A stretch of 64,000 nt of DNA from Candidatus Edwardsbacteria bacterium RifOxyA12_full_54_48. Its GTDB lineage: Bacteria; Edwardsbacteria; AC1; EtOH8. This document shows, in pieces, positions 18,367-26,977 of the stretch. The stretch covers positions 62,001 to 126,000 of the forward strand of contig MFFN01000003.1 in the NCBI GenBank assembly GCA_001777915.1, given 5' to 3'. Numbering within the stretch: the stretch's first letter is position 1; every line of letters begins with the position of its first letter. Position numbers and translations under genes: made by a program. The notes beneath the pieces are model-generated. The model was given only the letters and a program-made list of their open reading frames with translations, had not been told where the DNA came from and did not search any database.

Positions 18367-19212
18367 ATGAAAAAATCTTCAATTTTATTGCTTTTCATAT
18401 TATCCTATGCTACTTGTTTTGCGCAATTAACAGAGATACCATGGAATGATTACATTAGAACATTAAAACCAAGTGTACCACTAATACAAATAATTTCCGG
18501 AACCGAAATAATACATGGAACTGGTATTTGCGTTTTTTATAATAATATTCCATTTATTATTACGTGTGAACATGTAGTGGCTAAAAAAGATAGCAATAAT
18601 ATTACAATAGATTATGCTAAAAATATAACATCTTACTTTAATACAAAAGAAAATAAAACAATCAATTTCCCCATGATTTTACTTTACGCAAATGAAAAAG
18701 AAGATTTTGCTATTTTAGGATTTTATAATACACCTGATATAACTGATAAATTATCACAATCACAAATACTGTTAATACAGAATGAATTATGGCAAACAAT
18801 AGATTCACTTGAAGAAGGAGCGAACATTCTCTTTATTGGTTACCCCATGAATCTTTGGGAAGGTAAACAAAATTATCCATTATCTAGAAAAGGAATGATT
18901 TCACAAATCATTAAAGATAAAAAACGCATTTTAATAGATGGTTTTGTTCAGCATGGTCATAGTGGGTCACCTGTTTTTTTAATAAGTTCTAACAATAATC
19001 TCCCTCCAACATGGTATTATAAATTAATCGGCATTACAACTTCATTTCCAAGTGAATTCGGTGAAATATACAAAACCAAATACAGCAAAGTTGATAGTTT
19101 GATACCTTTATTAAATCCTGGTTTTACAATCGTTACACCTATGGACGAAATTATTATAGCTTTTGATGATGTTATAAATAAAGAATTGAAGAAAATCAAG
19201 AAGAAAAAGTAA
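18367..19212 (+). CDS. Secreted trypsin-like serine protease, AT-rich insertion
   Basis: A 281-residue protein with a signal peptide (KKSSILLLFILSYATCFA, cleavage before QL). The chymotrypsin-fold triad is visible: His in IITCEHVV, Asp in EKEDFAILGF and Ser in QHGHSGSPVF. A charged lysine-rich tail ends the protein. Base composition is strikingly AT-rich between GC-rich neighbours, so it is likely a recent acquisition. Its stop codon coincides with the start of a 30-base copy of the 5' part of radA (19211-19240). Substrate unknown. Confidence 0.75.
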   Translation: MKKSSILLLFILSYATCFAQLTEIPWNDYIRTLKPSVPLIQIISGTEIIHGTGICVFYNNIPFIITCEHVVAKKDSNNITIDYAKNITSYFNTKENKTINFPMILLYANEKEDFAILGFYNTPDITDKLSQSQILLIQNELWQTIDSLEEGANILFIGYPMNLWEGKQNYPLSRKGMISQIIKDKKRILIDGFVQHGHSGSPVFLISSNNNLPPTWYYKLIGITTSFPSEFGEIYKTKYSKVDSLIPLLNPGFTIVTPMDEIIIAFDDVINKELKKIKKKK

Positions 19213-19240
19213 AACCAACTTCATCTGCCAGTCCTGCGGG
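19211..19240 (+). repeat. 30-base duplicate of the radA zinc-finger coding start
   Basis: This stretch matches 19396-19425 inside radA at 29 of 30 bases, 185 bases upstream of the original. It sits exactly at the end of the AT-rich protease gene, suggesting a duplication made when the insertion arrived. Confidence 0.85.
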
Positions 19241-19283
19241 GTTTGACCGCCCCGACCCCTGGGGGTCTTGACCGCCCCCCTAC

Positions 19284-19337
19284 CCCCCTCCGCTGCGGAG
19301 GGGGAATCCCAAAACCCCTTCCCCAATGGGGAAGGGG
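19284..19337. repeat. Two GC-rich perfect hairpins before radA
   Basis: Arms CCCCCTCCG/CGGAGGGGG (19284-19304) and CCCCTTCCCC/GGGGAAGGGG (19315-19337). Read on the minus strand the pair encodes the 'TPAPSPLGKG' type of spurious peptide typical of widespread intergenic palindromic repeats. Neither hairpin has a T-run, so they are not obvious terminators. Confidence 0.7.
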
Positions 19338-19374
19338 CAGGGGTTAGGTCGGCAATAAAATTAATTACGAGTAA

Positions 19375-20751
19375 ATGAAAAACAAACTGATCCCCAAAAC
19401 CAACTTCGTCTGCCAGTCCTGCGGGTTCGAAAGCTCCAAGTGGCTGGGCAAATGCCCGTCCTGCGGAGGCTGGAACACCTTGGTGGAGGAGATCAAGCGG
19501 GCCGACCTCCGGCCGGGCAAGAACAAGGCCTCCCGCCAATCCGCCCCCACCCTGCCCCAGACCCTCAAGGAGATCGAGATCCGGGACGACCAGCGTTTGA
19601 TGTCCGGCATCTCCGAGTTCGACCGGGTCACCGGCGGCGGCCTGGTATCGGGCTCGCTCACCCTGATCGGCGGCGACCCGGGGATCGGCAAATCCACCCT
19701 CACCCTGCAGTTGGTCGACCGGCTGGCCGCCTCCGGCCAAAAGGTCCTTTACGTTTCCGGCGAGGAATCGCCGGCCCAGATCAAACTGAGAGCCCAGCGT
19801 TTGCAGGTCAACTCGGATAACCTATTATTGCTGTCCGAGACCATATTGGAGAACGTCCTGGAGACGGTGCACAAATTAAAGCCCGACATCCTGGTGATGG
19901 ATTCCATCCAGACCATCTATCGCACCGATCTGGAATCCGCCCCCGGTTCGGTGGGACAGGTGCGGGAATGCGGGGCCGAGCTGATGCGGCTGGCCAAGAC
20001 CGACAACCTGGCCACCATACTGATCGGACACGTCACCAAGGAGGGCGTCATCGCCGGGCCCCGGACCCTGGAGCATATGGTGGACACCGTGCTGTATCTG
20101 GAGGGGGAGCGGCACCACGCCTATAGGATTTTGCGATCGGTCAAGAACCGCTTCGGCTCCACCAACGAGATCGGCGTCTTCGAGATGCAGGAGTCCGGCA
20201 TGGTCGAGGTGGCCAATCCCTCCCAGGTGTTCCTGTCGGAACGGACCAGAGAGATACCGGGCTCCACCGTGGTCTGTTCGCTGGAGGGCACCCGTCCCCT
20301 GCTGGTGGAGATCCAGGCCCTGGTGGCCCCGGCCTCATACGGCAACCCCCAGCGGGTGCCCACCGGATTCAACCATCGCCGCCTTTCGATGCTGCTGGCG
20401 GTGCTGGAACGCCGGGCCGGTTTGAATCTGGGAATGCACGATGTCTTCGTCAACATCGCCGGGGGATTAAAGCTGGATGAACCGGCCATAGACCTGGGCA
20501 TCGCCGCGGCGGTGGCCTCGGCCTTCAAGAACCAGAATGCCGACCCGGACACCGCGGTGGTGGGCGAGATCGGCCTGGGCGGGGAGATCCGCAGCGTGGG
20601 ACAGCTGGACAAACGGATAAACGAAGCCCAAAAGCTGGGTTTTAAAAGGATGATCATCCCGGCTCATAATATCAAGGACCGATATTCGGACAAGATCAAG
20701 CTGGTTGAGGTCCGCTACCTGTCCGATGCCCTCCAGTCTTTGATATTTTAA
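19375..20751 (+). CDS. radA: DNA repair protein RadA
   Basis: The 458-residue protein has the N-terminal C4 zinc finger (CQSCG and CPSCG), the Walker A GDPGIGKSTL near residue 100, the Walker B-like DILVMDSIQTIY, the RadA-specific KNRFG motif, and a C-terminal Lon-protease-like domain (LNLGMHDVFVNIAGGLKLDEPAIDLGIAAA). It is a RecA-like branch-migration helicase for recombination intermediates. Length and motifs are complete. No strong Shine-Dalgarno is visible before the ATG, perhaps because the insertion at 18.4-19.3 kb replaced the original upstream region. Confidence 0.97.
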   Translation: MKNKLIPKTNFVCQSCGFESSKWLGKCPSCGGWNTLVEEIKRADLRPGKNKASRQSAPTLPQTLKEIEIRDDQRLMSGISEFDRVTGGGLVSGSLTLIGGDPGIGKSTLTLQLVDRLAASGQKVLYVSGEESPAQIKLRAQRLQVNSDNLLLLSETILENVLETVHKLKPDILVMDSIQTIYRTDLESAPGSVGQVRECGAELMRLAKTDNLATILIGHVTKEGVIAGPRTLEHMVDTVLYLEGERHHAYRILRSVKNRFGSTNEIGVFEMQESGMVEVANPSQVFLSERTREIPGSTVVCSLEGTRPLLVEIQALVAPASYGNPQRVPTGFNHRRLSMLLAVLERRAGLNLGMHDVFVNIAGGLKLDEPAIDLGIAAAVASAFKNQNADPDTAVVGEIGLGGEIRSVGQLDKRINEAQKLGFKRMIIPAHNIKDRYSDKIKLVEVRYLSDALQSLIF

Positions 20752-20835
20752 GCACTGGCAAAACGAGCGGTCTCAATTTCTGATTTTAGACATCTTGGTG
20801 TCTTTGTGGTTTACAGTTCAAGGAAAGGAATTCAT

Positions 20836-21264
20836 ATGAAGATCCGAAAACTCACCATAAAAGATTATCCGGAGCTGATGAAGCTCTGGTCCCGGGCCAA
20901 ACTGCCGGCCAAGCCCAAAGGGCGCGACAGCCGGGCTCATATCGCCAAGGAGATGAAACAGAACCCCGATTTTTTCATCGGGGCCTTCGACAAGGACCTG
21001 ATGATCGGATCTGTCATCGCCTCGCACGACGGGCGCAAGGGCTGGCTCAACCGGGTGGCGGTGGGCCCGGACTACCGGGGCCAGGGCGTGGCCCAGGCCC
21101 TGACAGTGGCCGGAGAAAAGGCCTTAAGGAAGCACGGCATCAAGATATTCGGGCTTTTGATACATGAATACAATCAGGCCTCACTCAATCTGGCCAAGAA
21201 GATGGGCTACCTGGTCCATACCGACATACTATACCTGACCAAACGCGACGGGGATCATATTTAA
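20836..21264 (+). CDS. GNAT-family N-acetyltransferase
   Basis: About 142 residues. The GNAT core is seen in LNRVAVGPDYRGQGVAQALTVAGEKALRK, which contains the acetyl-CoA binding Q/RxxGxG/A loop, followed by ASLNLAKKMGYLVHTD. The ATG at 20836 is chosen because AAGGAAAGG lies just upstream; an in-frame earlier start at 20806 falls in repeat-like intergenic sequence. The acceptor is unknown. It stands alone between radA and ispD. Confidence 0.82.
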   Translation: MKIRKLTIKDYPELMKLWSRAKLPAKPKGRDSRAHIAKEMKQNPDFFIGAFDKDLMIGSVIASHDGRKGWLNRVAVGPDYRGQGVAQALTVAGEKALRKHGIKIFGLLIHEYNQASLNLAKKMGYLVHTDILYLTKRDGDHI

Positions 21265-21318
21265 CCATTTCGCACAGATGGCCCCGATGATTTAACGAAT
21301 ACCTTTATTGATAATGGA

Positions 21319-21426
21319 ATGGACATAGAAAACAAAATCTCCTATGATATAAGGGGCGCAGCTTTTAAGATTAACAAATTTAATGCTCCGTCACTAAAAA
21401 ACAGTATCGTCAGGGTTGTAAATTAA
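21319..21426 (+). pseudogene. Remnant of a GxxExxY-family gene (internally deleted)
   Basis: A 35-codon frame begins MDIENKISYDIRGAAFKI, which resembles the N terminus of GxxExxY proteins (PF13366 type), and ends FNAPSLKNSIVRVVN before a stop, which resembles their C terminus. The central two-thirds, including the GxxExxY motif itself, is missing. The following 'aatctgtgtaatctgtgag' segment is a repeat often met around such genes. The family identification comes from recalled consensus, so it is tentative. It fills much of the 21265-21476 gap. Confidence 0.45.
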
Positions 21427-21476
21427 AAGACATTAATATCACCGTTTTAATCTGTGTAATCTGTGAGAAAAACCTT

Positions 21477-22154
21477 ATGTTCGTTTCCTGCATCATAGTG
21501 GCCGCCGGCAGCGGTCTCAGACTGGGAGCCAAGATCCCCAAGGCTTTCGTCAAGATCAATGGCAAACCAATGCTGGAATATTCACTTGAAGCATATCAGG
21601 ATTGCAAGCATATAAAGGAGATCATCCTGGTCAAGCCTCCCTCCCATCAGTTCAAGGGCCTGAAATATTTCGACCGGTTCTCCAAGCTGGCCGCCATAGT
21701 CTCCGGAGGCAAAGAAAGGCTGGACTCGGTCAGGGCCGGGCTCAATTCCGTCTCTCCCCAAGCCGATATGGTGATGATCCACGATGCCGCCAGACCACTC
21801 ATCAGGCCAGAACAGATACATTCGGTGATATCGGCCGTAAAAAAGCACGGCGCGGCCATACTGGCCTCGCCGGTGACCGACACCATCAAGAGTGCCGACA
21901 AGCATATCATCAAAAGAACAGTCGATCGTGCCGGATTATGGAAAGCTCAAACCCCGCAGGGGTTCAGAAAAGAGATCCTGGAAAGGTCGCATTTTGATCA
22001 GAGGATAAGATCCGTGACCGACGACAGCCAGTTGGTGGAGATGATAAAAGGAAAAGTTTTCATCGTCCCCGGAGACGATAGCAACATTAAAATAACCACC
22101 CCCATAGACCTGGAGATAGCTTCATGCCTGTTAAAAAAGAAAAGATCCGCGTAG
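21477..22154 (+). CDS. ispD: 2-C-methyl-D-erythritol 4-phosphate cytidylyltransferase
   Basis: The 225-residue nucleotidyltransferase has the CTP-binding AAGSGLRLGAKIPKAFVKINGKPMLEYSL and the conserved VMIHDAARPLI and AQTPQGFRKE segments. It makes CDP-methylerythritol in the non-mevalonate isoprenoid pathway. The end overlaps ispF by 31 bases, so the two are co-translated. A promoter-like TGGACA-17-TATGAT pair at 21320-21348 lies inside the upstream pseudogene and may drive it, but is uncertain. Confidence 0.95.
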   Translation: MFVSCIIVAAGSGLRLGAKIPKAFVKINGKPMLEYSLEAYQDCKHIKEIILVKPPSHQFKGLKYFDRFSKLAAIVSGGKERLDSVRAGLNSVSPQADMVMIHDAARPLIRPEQIHSVISAVKKHGAAILASPVTDTIKSADKHIIKRTVDRAGLWKAQTPQGFRKEILERSHFDQRIRSVTDDSQLVEMIKGKVFIVPGDDSNIKITTPIDLEIASCLLKKKRSA

Positions 22155-22621
22155 GCTTCGGCTACGACATCCACCGCCTGGCAAAGGGCCGCCGCCTGAT
22201 CCTGGGCGGGGAGACTATCCCCTTCCATCTGGGACTGCTGGGCCACTCCGACGCCGACGTGCTGTGCCACGCCATTGCCGACAGCCTGCTGGGAGCGGTG
22301 GCCGCCGGAGATATCGGAATGCATTTCCCCAACACCGATCCCGGGTTCAAAAACATCTCCAGCCTGCTGCTGCTGAAGAGAACGGCGGCCATAATCAAAA
22401 AAGCCGGCTACCGGGTGGCCAATATCGACGCCATGTTGATCGCCCAGGCCCCCAAGCTGGCGCCGTACATCGAGGACATGAGAAAAAATATCGCCCTGGC
22501 CCTGGGGATCGATGGAACGAAAGTATCGGTAAAAGCCACCACCAATGAAGGGCTGGGGGACATCGGAAGAGGCAAGGGCATCTGCGCTTTTGCCAATGCG
22601 CTGGTAGAGAGGATAAAATGA
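22124..22621 (+). CDS. ispF: 2-C-methyl-D-erythritol 2,4-cyclodiphosphate synthase
   Basis: 165 residues with GFGYDIHRL (metal-binding Asp and His), HSDADVLCHAIADSLLGA, DIGMHFPNTDP and the late ATTNEGLGDIGRGKGI. It closes the cyclic diphosphate in the MEP pathway. It overlaps ispD at its start and dedA at its end (ATGA, four bases). The kinase ispE is at 49.4 kb in this window rather than here. Confidence 0.96.
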   Translation: MPVKKEKIRVGFGYDIHRLAKGRRLILGGETIPFHLGLLGHSDADVLCHAIADSLLGAVAAGDIGMHFPNTDPGFKNISSLLLLKRTAAIIKKAGYRVANIDAMLIAQAPKLAPYIEDMRKNIALALGIDGTKVSVKATTNEGLGDIGRGKGICAFANALVERIK

Positions 22622-23214
22622 ATCTGGACCTGGAGGGGATCACCAAGTCATTCGCCGCCCAGGGCGGGCTGTGGGCCTACCTGACGGTTTTCGCCACCAC
22701 CTTCATCGAGGGCATCTTCCCGATCATCCCCAGCGACGTGGTGGTGCTGTTCTGCGCCCTGCTGGTGGCTAAAGGAACCCTCCATTGGCTGCCGCTATTC
22801 CTTTCGGCTTTTGTGGGCGGGGCTTTGGGAGCCTTGTTGGTCTACTGGATCGGGGTCAGCAAAGGCCGGGAATTCTTTCTGGCCAAGCCCCGGTTTTTCC
22901 TCTCCCCCAAAAGATTGCTGGAGATGGAGGGCCATTTTAAGAAATACGGCAACATCATCCTGGCCCTCAACCGGGCGGTGATCGGCGGCCGATCATTCGG
23001 GTTCCTGATCGCCGGCCTGACCGATTACCAGTTCAGGAAAGTGGTTATCTACGGCACCCCCGGCATCTTACTATGGTATGCCCTGGTGATCGCCCTGGGC
23101 ATATACTTCGGAGAGCGGGCCAAGCAGATGGTAAACGGGATCATCATGGTGGTGATGATCATAATGGCCCTTTCGGCGCTGTCCCTGCTGGTCACCAAGA
23201 AACTCTTTAAATAA
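22618..23214 (+). CDS. DedA-family membrane protein
   Basis: A 198-residue protein with about five hydrophobic segments. TFIEGIFPIIPSDVVVLF and ALGALLVYWIGVSKGREF are characteristic of DedA, as is ALNRAVIGGRSFGFLIAGL, corresponding to the F.RF.PG.R...AG motif though here with NRAVIGGR. DedA proteins act in membrane homeostasis; some transport undecaprenyl phosphate or phospholipids. It is coupled to ispF by a four-base overlap, a link to the isoprenoid carrier that may be meaningful. Confidence 0.88.
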   Translation: MNLDLEGITKSFAAQGGLWAYLTVFATTFIEGIFPIIPSDVVVLFCALLVAKGTLHWLPLFLSAFVGGALGALLVYWIGVSKGREFFLAKPRFFLSPKRLLEMEGHFKKYGNIILALNRAVIGGRSFGFLIAGLTDYQFRKVVIYGTPGILLWYALVIALGIYFGERAKQMVNGIIMVVMIIMALSALSLLVTKKLFK

Positions 23215-23243
23215 TGACGGTTCTTTCCCCGGTAAAATAAAAA

Positions 23244-23271
23244 GGGTCTTGTATCATCCGATACAAGACCC
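23244..23271 (-). terminator. Intrinsic terminator of the HU gene
   Basis: A 12-pair perfect stem (GGGTCTTGTATC and complement) with a four-base loop is followed on the minus strand by TTTTTATTTT. It lies in the convergent gap between dedA and HU and may stop both, with the stronger T-run serving HU. Confidence 0.88.
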
Positions 23272-23289
23272 TAACTTTTCCAACGATAA

Positions 23290-23559
23290 TTACCTTACGG
23301 TGTCTTTCAGCTCTTTGCCAGGCTTGAAGGCGGGGACCTTCTTGGCGGCGATCTTGATTTCCTTGCCAGTCTGCGGATTCCTTCCGATTCTGGCTTTTCT
23401 CTTCTTGACGCTGAAGGTACCGAAACCAACCAGGGTAACGGAGTCGCCCTTCTTCAAAGCTTTGGCAATGTTGTCGATCACGGCGTTAACCGCGTTGCCA
23501 GCCTCTGCCTTGGTGCAGGTAACCTTGGCCACTGCTTCGATCAATTCGGCTTTGTTCAC
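23290..23559 (-). CDS. HU/IHF-family DNA-binding protein
   Basis: An 89-residue histone-like protein with MNKAELIEAVA at the start, VTLVGFGTFSVKKRKARIGRNPQTGKEIKI including the DNA-contacting arm, and KVPAFKPGKELKD at the end. The start codon is GTG, preceded by AAAGGAGG at good spacing. It is a single-gene transcript with a strong promoter and a strong terminator, as expected for an abundant nucleoid protein. Confidence 0.96.
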   Translation of the reverse strand: MNKAELIEAVAKVTCTKAEAGNAVNAVIDNIAKALKKGDSVTLVGFGTFSVKKRKARIGRNPQTGKEIKIAAKKVPAFKPGKELKDTVR

Positions 23560-23617
23560 TACTTTATCCCTCCTTTCGTTTAATGAAATATAAGAATGTT
23601 ATTTCAAACTTAACGAT

Positions 23618-23646
23618 AGTATAGCATTTGCAGGCATTACCGTCAA
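23618..23646 (-). promoter_or_regulatory. Promoter of the HU gene
   Basis: Minus-strand TTGACG (23641-23646), 17-base spacer, TATACT (23618-23623). Predicted start near 23611 leaves a leader of about 50 bases. Confidence 0.82.
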
Positions 23647-23668
23647 GTATTTTTTTTAAATATTTTCT

Positions 23669-26038
23669 TTACAGCATGTTCACCGGGTCGATGTCTACGG
23701 ATAATCTTATTTTTTCGTTCCGGCCCGAGGCGATCCCCTCCAAAGCTTTTTTGATCTCCGAAGGCGAACCGGCCTTTAACATCAGCTGCCAGCGGAACCG
23801 ACCCTTGATCTTGGCCAGCGGAGCCGGGGCGGGACCCAGGACCTCGGCCCGGCCGGCGCCGGATTTTATTTTTTCAGCGACACTATCGGCGAAGTCCTCC
23901 AGGTCAGCCTGGCTGCCAGAGGTGAAGGTCAGCAGGGCCAGGTGCCGGTGCGGCGGATAGCCGCACTCCTCCCGGCCCGCCAGTTCATGCTCGGCAAAGG
24001 AATAATAATCGTTCTCCCGGCACCATTTGACCACCGGGTTATCGGGCATTCTGGTCTGGATGACCACCTTTCCCGGATGCCGCCCCCTCCCGGCCCGGCC
24101 CGCCATCTGCACCATCAGTTGGAAGGCCCGTTCGGCCGCCCGGAAATCGGGCAGTCCCAAAATGTCGTCCAGGTTTATTATCCCCACCAGCGAAACGTTG
24201 GGAAAGTGATGCCCTTTGGAAATCATCTGGGTGCCCAGCAGTATCTGCGAACCGCCTGACAGGAAATCCTGCAGTATCCGGTGATGCTCCCCCTTGCGCC
24301 CGGTGGTGTCGGCGTCCATCCGGCTGATCCTTCCCTTCGGAAAAACGTTCTTCAACTCCGCCTCCAGCCGCTGAATGGCATAGCCCCGGTGCTCCAGCAT
24401 CAGGCTGCCGCAGGCCGGGCAGGCTTCCGGCAGTCTGGCCTGGTATCCGCAATAATGACACAGCACCGATTCCCCGCTACGGTGATAGGTGAGGCTGACG
24501 CTGCAATTGGGACAGGTTATCAGGCTGCCGCATTTCCCGCACTGAAGATAAGGCGCGAACCCCCGGCGGTTAAGAAGGATCATGGCCTGGCGCCCGGCCT
24601 GCAGGCAGGCCCCGATCTCCCGGCCCAGCAGCGGCGAGATCAGGCGGTCCTCCCTGGGCAGTTTTTTAAGATCCACCACCTCCACCATCGGCAGATCGGC
24701 TGACCCGACCCGTTTTTCCAGCCGGAACAGCTTGAACTTGCCCATCCTTGCTTTATAGTAACTCTCCACTGAAGGGGTGGCCGATCCCATCAGCACCACG
24801 GCGCCGCTCTTCCGGGCCCGAATGATGGCCAGATCCCTGGCATGGTACAGGGGAGCCAGGTCGGATTGCTTGTAGCAGGCGTCGTGCTCCTCGTCTACGA
24901 CTATCAGACCCAGATCATCAAAGGGGGTGAAGACGGCCGACCTGGTGCCCACCACCACCCGGAAGTCTCCGCGCCTCACCGCTCTCCAGGCATCATAGCG
25001 TTCCCCGCTTCCCATTTCGCTGTGCCAGACCGCCACCTGGCCCAGCCGGGACCTTACCCGGTGCAGCATCTGCGAGGTCATCCCTATCTCCGGCACCAGT
25101 ATCAGCACCTGGCGGCCCTGGGCCAGGGCCCGTTCGGCGGTCTTCAGGTAGATCTCGGTCTTGCCGCTGGAGGTGACCCCGGATATCAGGTTCACCGAAA
25201 ACATTCGGGAATTGATGTCCCTTGATACCGAATCCAACACTTGCTGTTGTTCGGCATTCAAGGTGACCTCGGCATCCTCCTCGGCCCAGCCCTGCTCCTC
25301 CTGGCCCCTGAATTTCTCCCGCCACTCCCAGCCAGCCAGGCCCAGGGCCACCAGCCTGAGGGCCGCAGGCCTTTTGCTTTTGATCGCTGACGGAGGCACT
25401 GCCCCCTTCTGCTCAACAAGATCCAATAGTTCGGCCTGTCCTTTGGAGAGCTTCAAGCTTGTTTTATCGGCCGGACTGCGGCCAGACAGCCAGCGTTCCT
25501 TTCTGACCGCGATCCTGGCTTTCTGCCACACCGGCTCGGAAAACAGCAGCCCCATCCGGCAGTATTCCTCGATGCCCTTTTCGGCGGAGGGGGCGAACTT
25601 CTTTAAAAGATACTGGTGCGACACCGAGCCCTTCTCGATTATATGATCCAGCATAGGTTCGGCCGGGATCTGGCCGGAATAATTTCCGTTGAGCCACACC
25701 ATCCTCAGCTGTTTGGCATCCATCCCCGGTGGCAGCGCCGCCCGGATGGCCTCCCCCCAGCCACAGCGGTAATATTTGGAGACCCACTCGGTCAGCTCCA
25801 ACAGCTCGCGGCTGATGACTGGCTTAATATCTATCACCTCCAGAATGGGCTTGACCGGAAAATCGCAGGTTTCTTTCAGATGCACCACATATCCGATGGC
25901 CTCCCTTTTGCCCAGGGGAACCCGCACCCTGATCCCCGCGCCATCCACCGTCAGGTGACCGGGGATCAGGTAGGTAAAACAGCGGCCCTGGGGGATGGAC
26001 AGCGCCACATCAGCGTATTTCAAACTTTTGCTTGACAA
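23669..26038 (-). CDS. priA: Primosomal protein N' (replication restart helicase)
   Basis: A 789-residue helicase. An N-terminal DNA-binding domain contains the LKYADVALSIPQGRCFTYLIP opening. Walker A is GVTSSGKTEIYL, the DEAH-type box DEEHDACYK, and the zinc-binding insertion holds four cysteine pairs (CGKCGSLITCPNC and CHYCG with CPACGS). The C-terminal helicase motifs ILLGTQMISKGHHFPNV and QMAGRAGRG are intact. It reloads the replisome at stalled forks. The frame opens with TTG at 26038 with no clear ribosome-binding site, so the exact start is uncertain. Confidence 0.95.
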   Translation of the reverse strand: MSSKSLKYADVALSIPQGRCFTYLIPGHLTVDGAGIRVRVPLGKREAIGYVVHLKETCDFPVKPILEVIDIKPVISRELLELTEWVSKYYRCGWGEAIRAALPPGMDAKQLRMVWLNGNYSGQIPAEPMLDHIIEKGSVSHQYLLKKFAPSAEKGIEEYCRMGLLFSEPVWQKARIAVRKERWLSGRSPADKTSLKLSKGQAELLDLVEQKGAVPPSAIKSKRPAALRLVALGLAGWEWREKFRGQEEQGWAEEDAEVTLNAEQQQVLDSVSRDINSRMFSVNLISGVTSSGKTEIYLKTAERALAQGRQVLILVPEIGMTSQMLHRVRSRLGQVAVWHSEMGSGERYDAWRAVRRGDFRVVVGTRSAVFTPFDDLGLIVVDEEHDACYKQSDLAPLYHARDLAIIRARKSGAVVLMGSATPSVESYYKARMGKFKLFRLEKRVGSADLPMVEVVDLKKLPREDRLISPLLGREIGACLQAGRQAMILLNRRGFAPYLQCGKCGSLITCPNCSVSLTYHRSGESVLCHYCGYQARLPEACPACGSLMLEHRGYAIQRLEAELKNVFPKGRISRMDADTTGRKGEHHRILQDFLSGGSQILLGTQMISKGHHFPNVSLVGIINLDDILGLPDFRAAERAFQLMVQMAGRAGRGRHPGKVVIQTRMPDNPVVKWCRENDYYSFAEHELAGREECGYPPHRHLALLTFTSGSQADLEDFADSVAEKIKSGAGRAEVLGPAPAPLAKIKGRFRWQLMLKAGSPSEIKKALEGIASGRNEKIRLSVDIDPVNML

Positions 26039-26093
26039 ATTTGTTTTTTTAAATTAACCTTATGCCTTGAACTAGGATTTATTGAGGGATGAA

Positions 26094-26966
26094 ATGACAG
26101 CGAAACATTTCTTCTTGGCGGCTCTATTGGCCCTCGCGGCCGGAGGAACCGCCTGGGCCGACTTCGGCGACGGACCCGGCGAATTCATCTTTCCCAGCGG
26201 GATAGCCCTGGACCGGGAGGGGAACATCTATGTCAGCGAGATCGGCAATGACCGCATCCAGAAGTTGGATGCCGACCAGCAAGGGCTGAACAGCTGGGGC
26301 CGCTTCGGGCGGGACAGCGCCGACTTTGACGACCCCACAGCGCTGGCCTTCGGTCCCGACGGCAACCTGTATATCGTGGACAGCGGCAACCGGCGGGTGG
26401 TGGTCTGCGACACCGCGGGAAATACGCTATGGCACATCCCTCTGCCGGATTCCTCAAAGCCCTGGGGCATTGCTTTCGCTGCCGAATATTTTTATGTTTC
26501 GGACCGTCAGAACAACCAGATCTACCTTTTTAACCAGAACCGGAATCTGATCTCGGCGCTGGGACAGAGCGGATCCCTTAACGGCCAGTTCCTTCAGCCC
26601 AAGGGCCTGGCGGCGGATGGAAATAAAAGGCTGTATGTGGTGGATGCCGGGAACAACCGGATTCAGGTTTTCTCGCCGGAGGGCATTTTTATCCGCAGCT
26701 GGGGCGGCTATGGCGAGGGCGAGGGCGAGTTCGACAATCCGGGGTGCATTTTCAGCGGGCCCTCCGGCCAGCTGATGATCACCGACTCCGGCAACGACCG
26801 TTTTCAGGAATTCACCGCCGAGGGTCTCTTTTCCAGCTACGGCGGAGGTCCCGGCACCGAACCCGGCCAGTTCCTGAACCCCAACGGCATCGCCATAGAC
26901 AGCCGGGGCACCCTCTATATCGTGGACACCGATAACCACCGGATCCAGGTCTTCAGTTCCCAGTGA
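26094..26966 (+). CDS. Secreted NHL-repeat beta-propeller protein
   Basis: About 290 residues with a signal peptide (AKHFFLAALLALAAGGTAWA, cleaved before DF). Six NHL blades of about 45 residues follow, each with a pattern like P.GIA.D..G.IYV.D.GN.RIQ.F; examples are PSGIALDREGNIYVSEIGNDRIQ and PNGIAIDSRGTLYIVDTDNHRIQ. Six units fill a complete propeller, so this is the whole protein. The ATG at 26094 follows GAGGG; an upstream TTG at 26082 is unlikely. A TTGACA at 26032-26037 with a weak -10 may be its promoter. Binding partner unknown. Confidence 0.85.
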   Translation: MTAKHFFLAALLALAAGGTAWADFGDGPGEFIFPSGIALDREGNIYVSEIGNDRIQKLDADQQGLNSWGRFGRDSADFDDPTALAFGPDGNLYIVDSGNRRVVVCDTAGNTLWHIPLPDSSKPWGIAFAAEYFYVSDRQNNQIYLFNQNRNLISALGQSGSLNGQFLQPKGLAADGNKRLYVVDAGNNRIQVFSPEGIFIRSWGGYGEGEGEFDNPGCIFSGPSGQLMITDSGNDRFQEFTAEGLFSSYGGGPGTEPGQFLNPNGIAIDSRGTLYIVDTDNHRIQVFSSQ

Positions 26967-26977
26967 TATTGGCCCGC

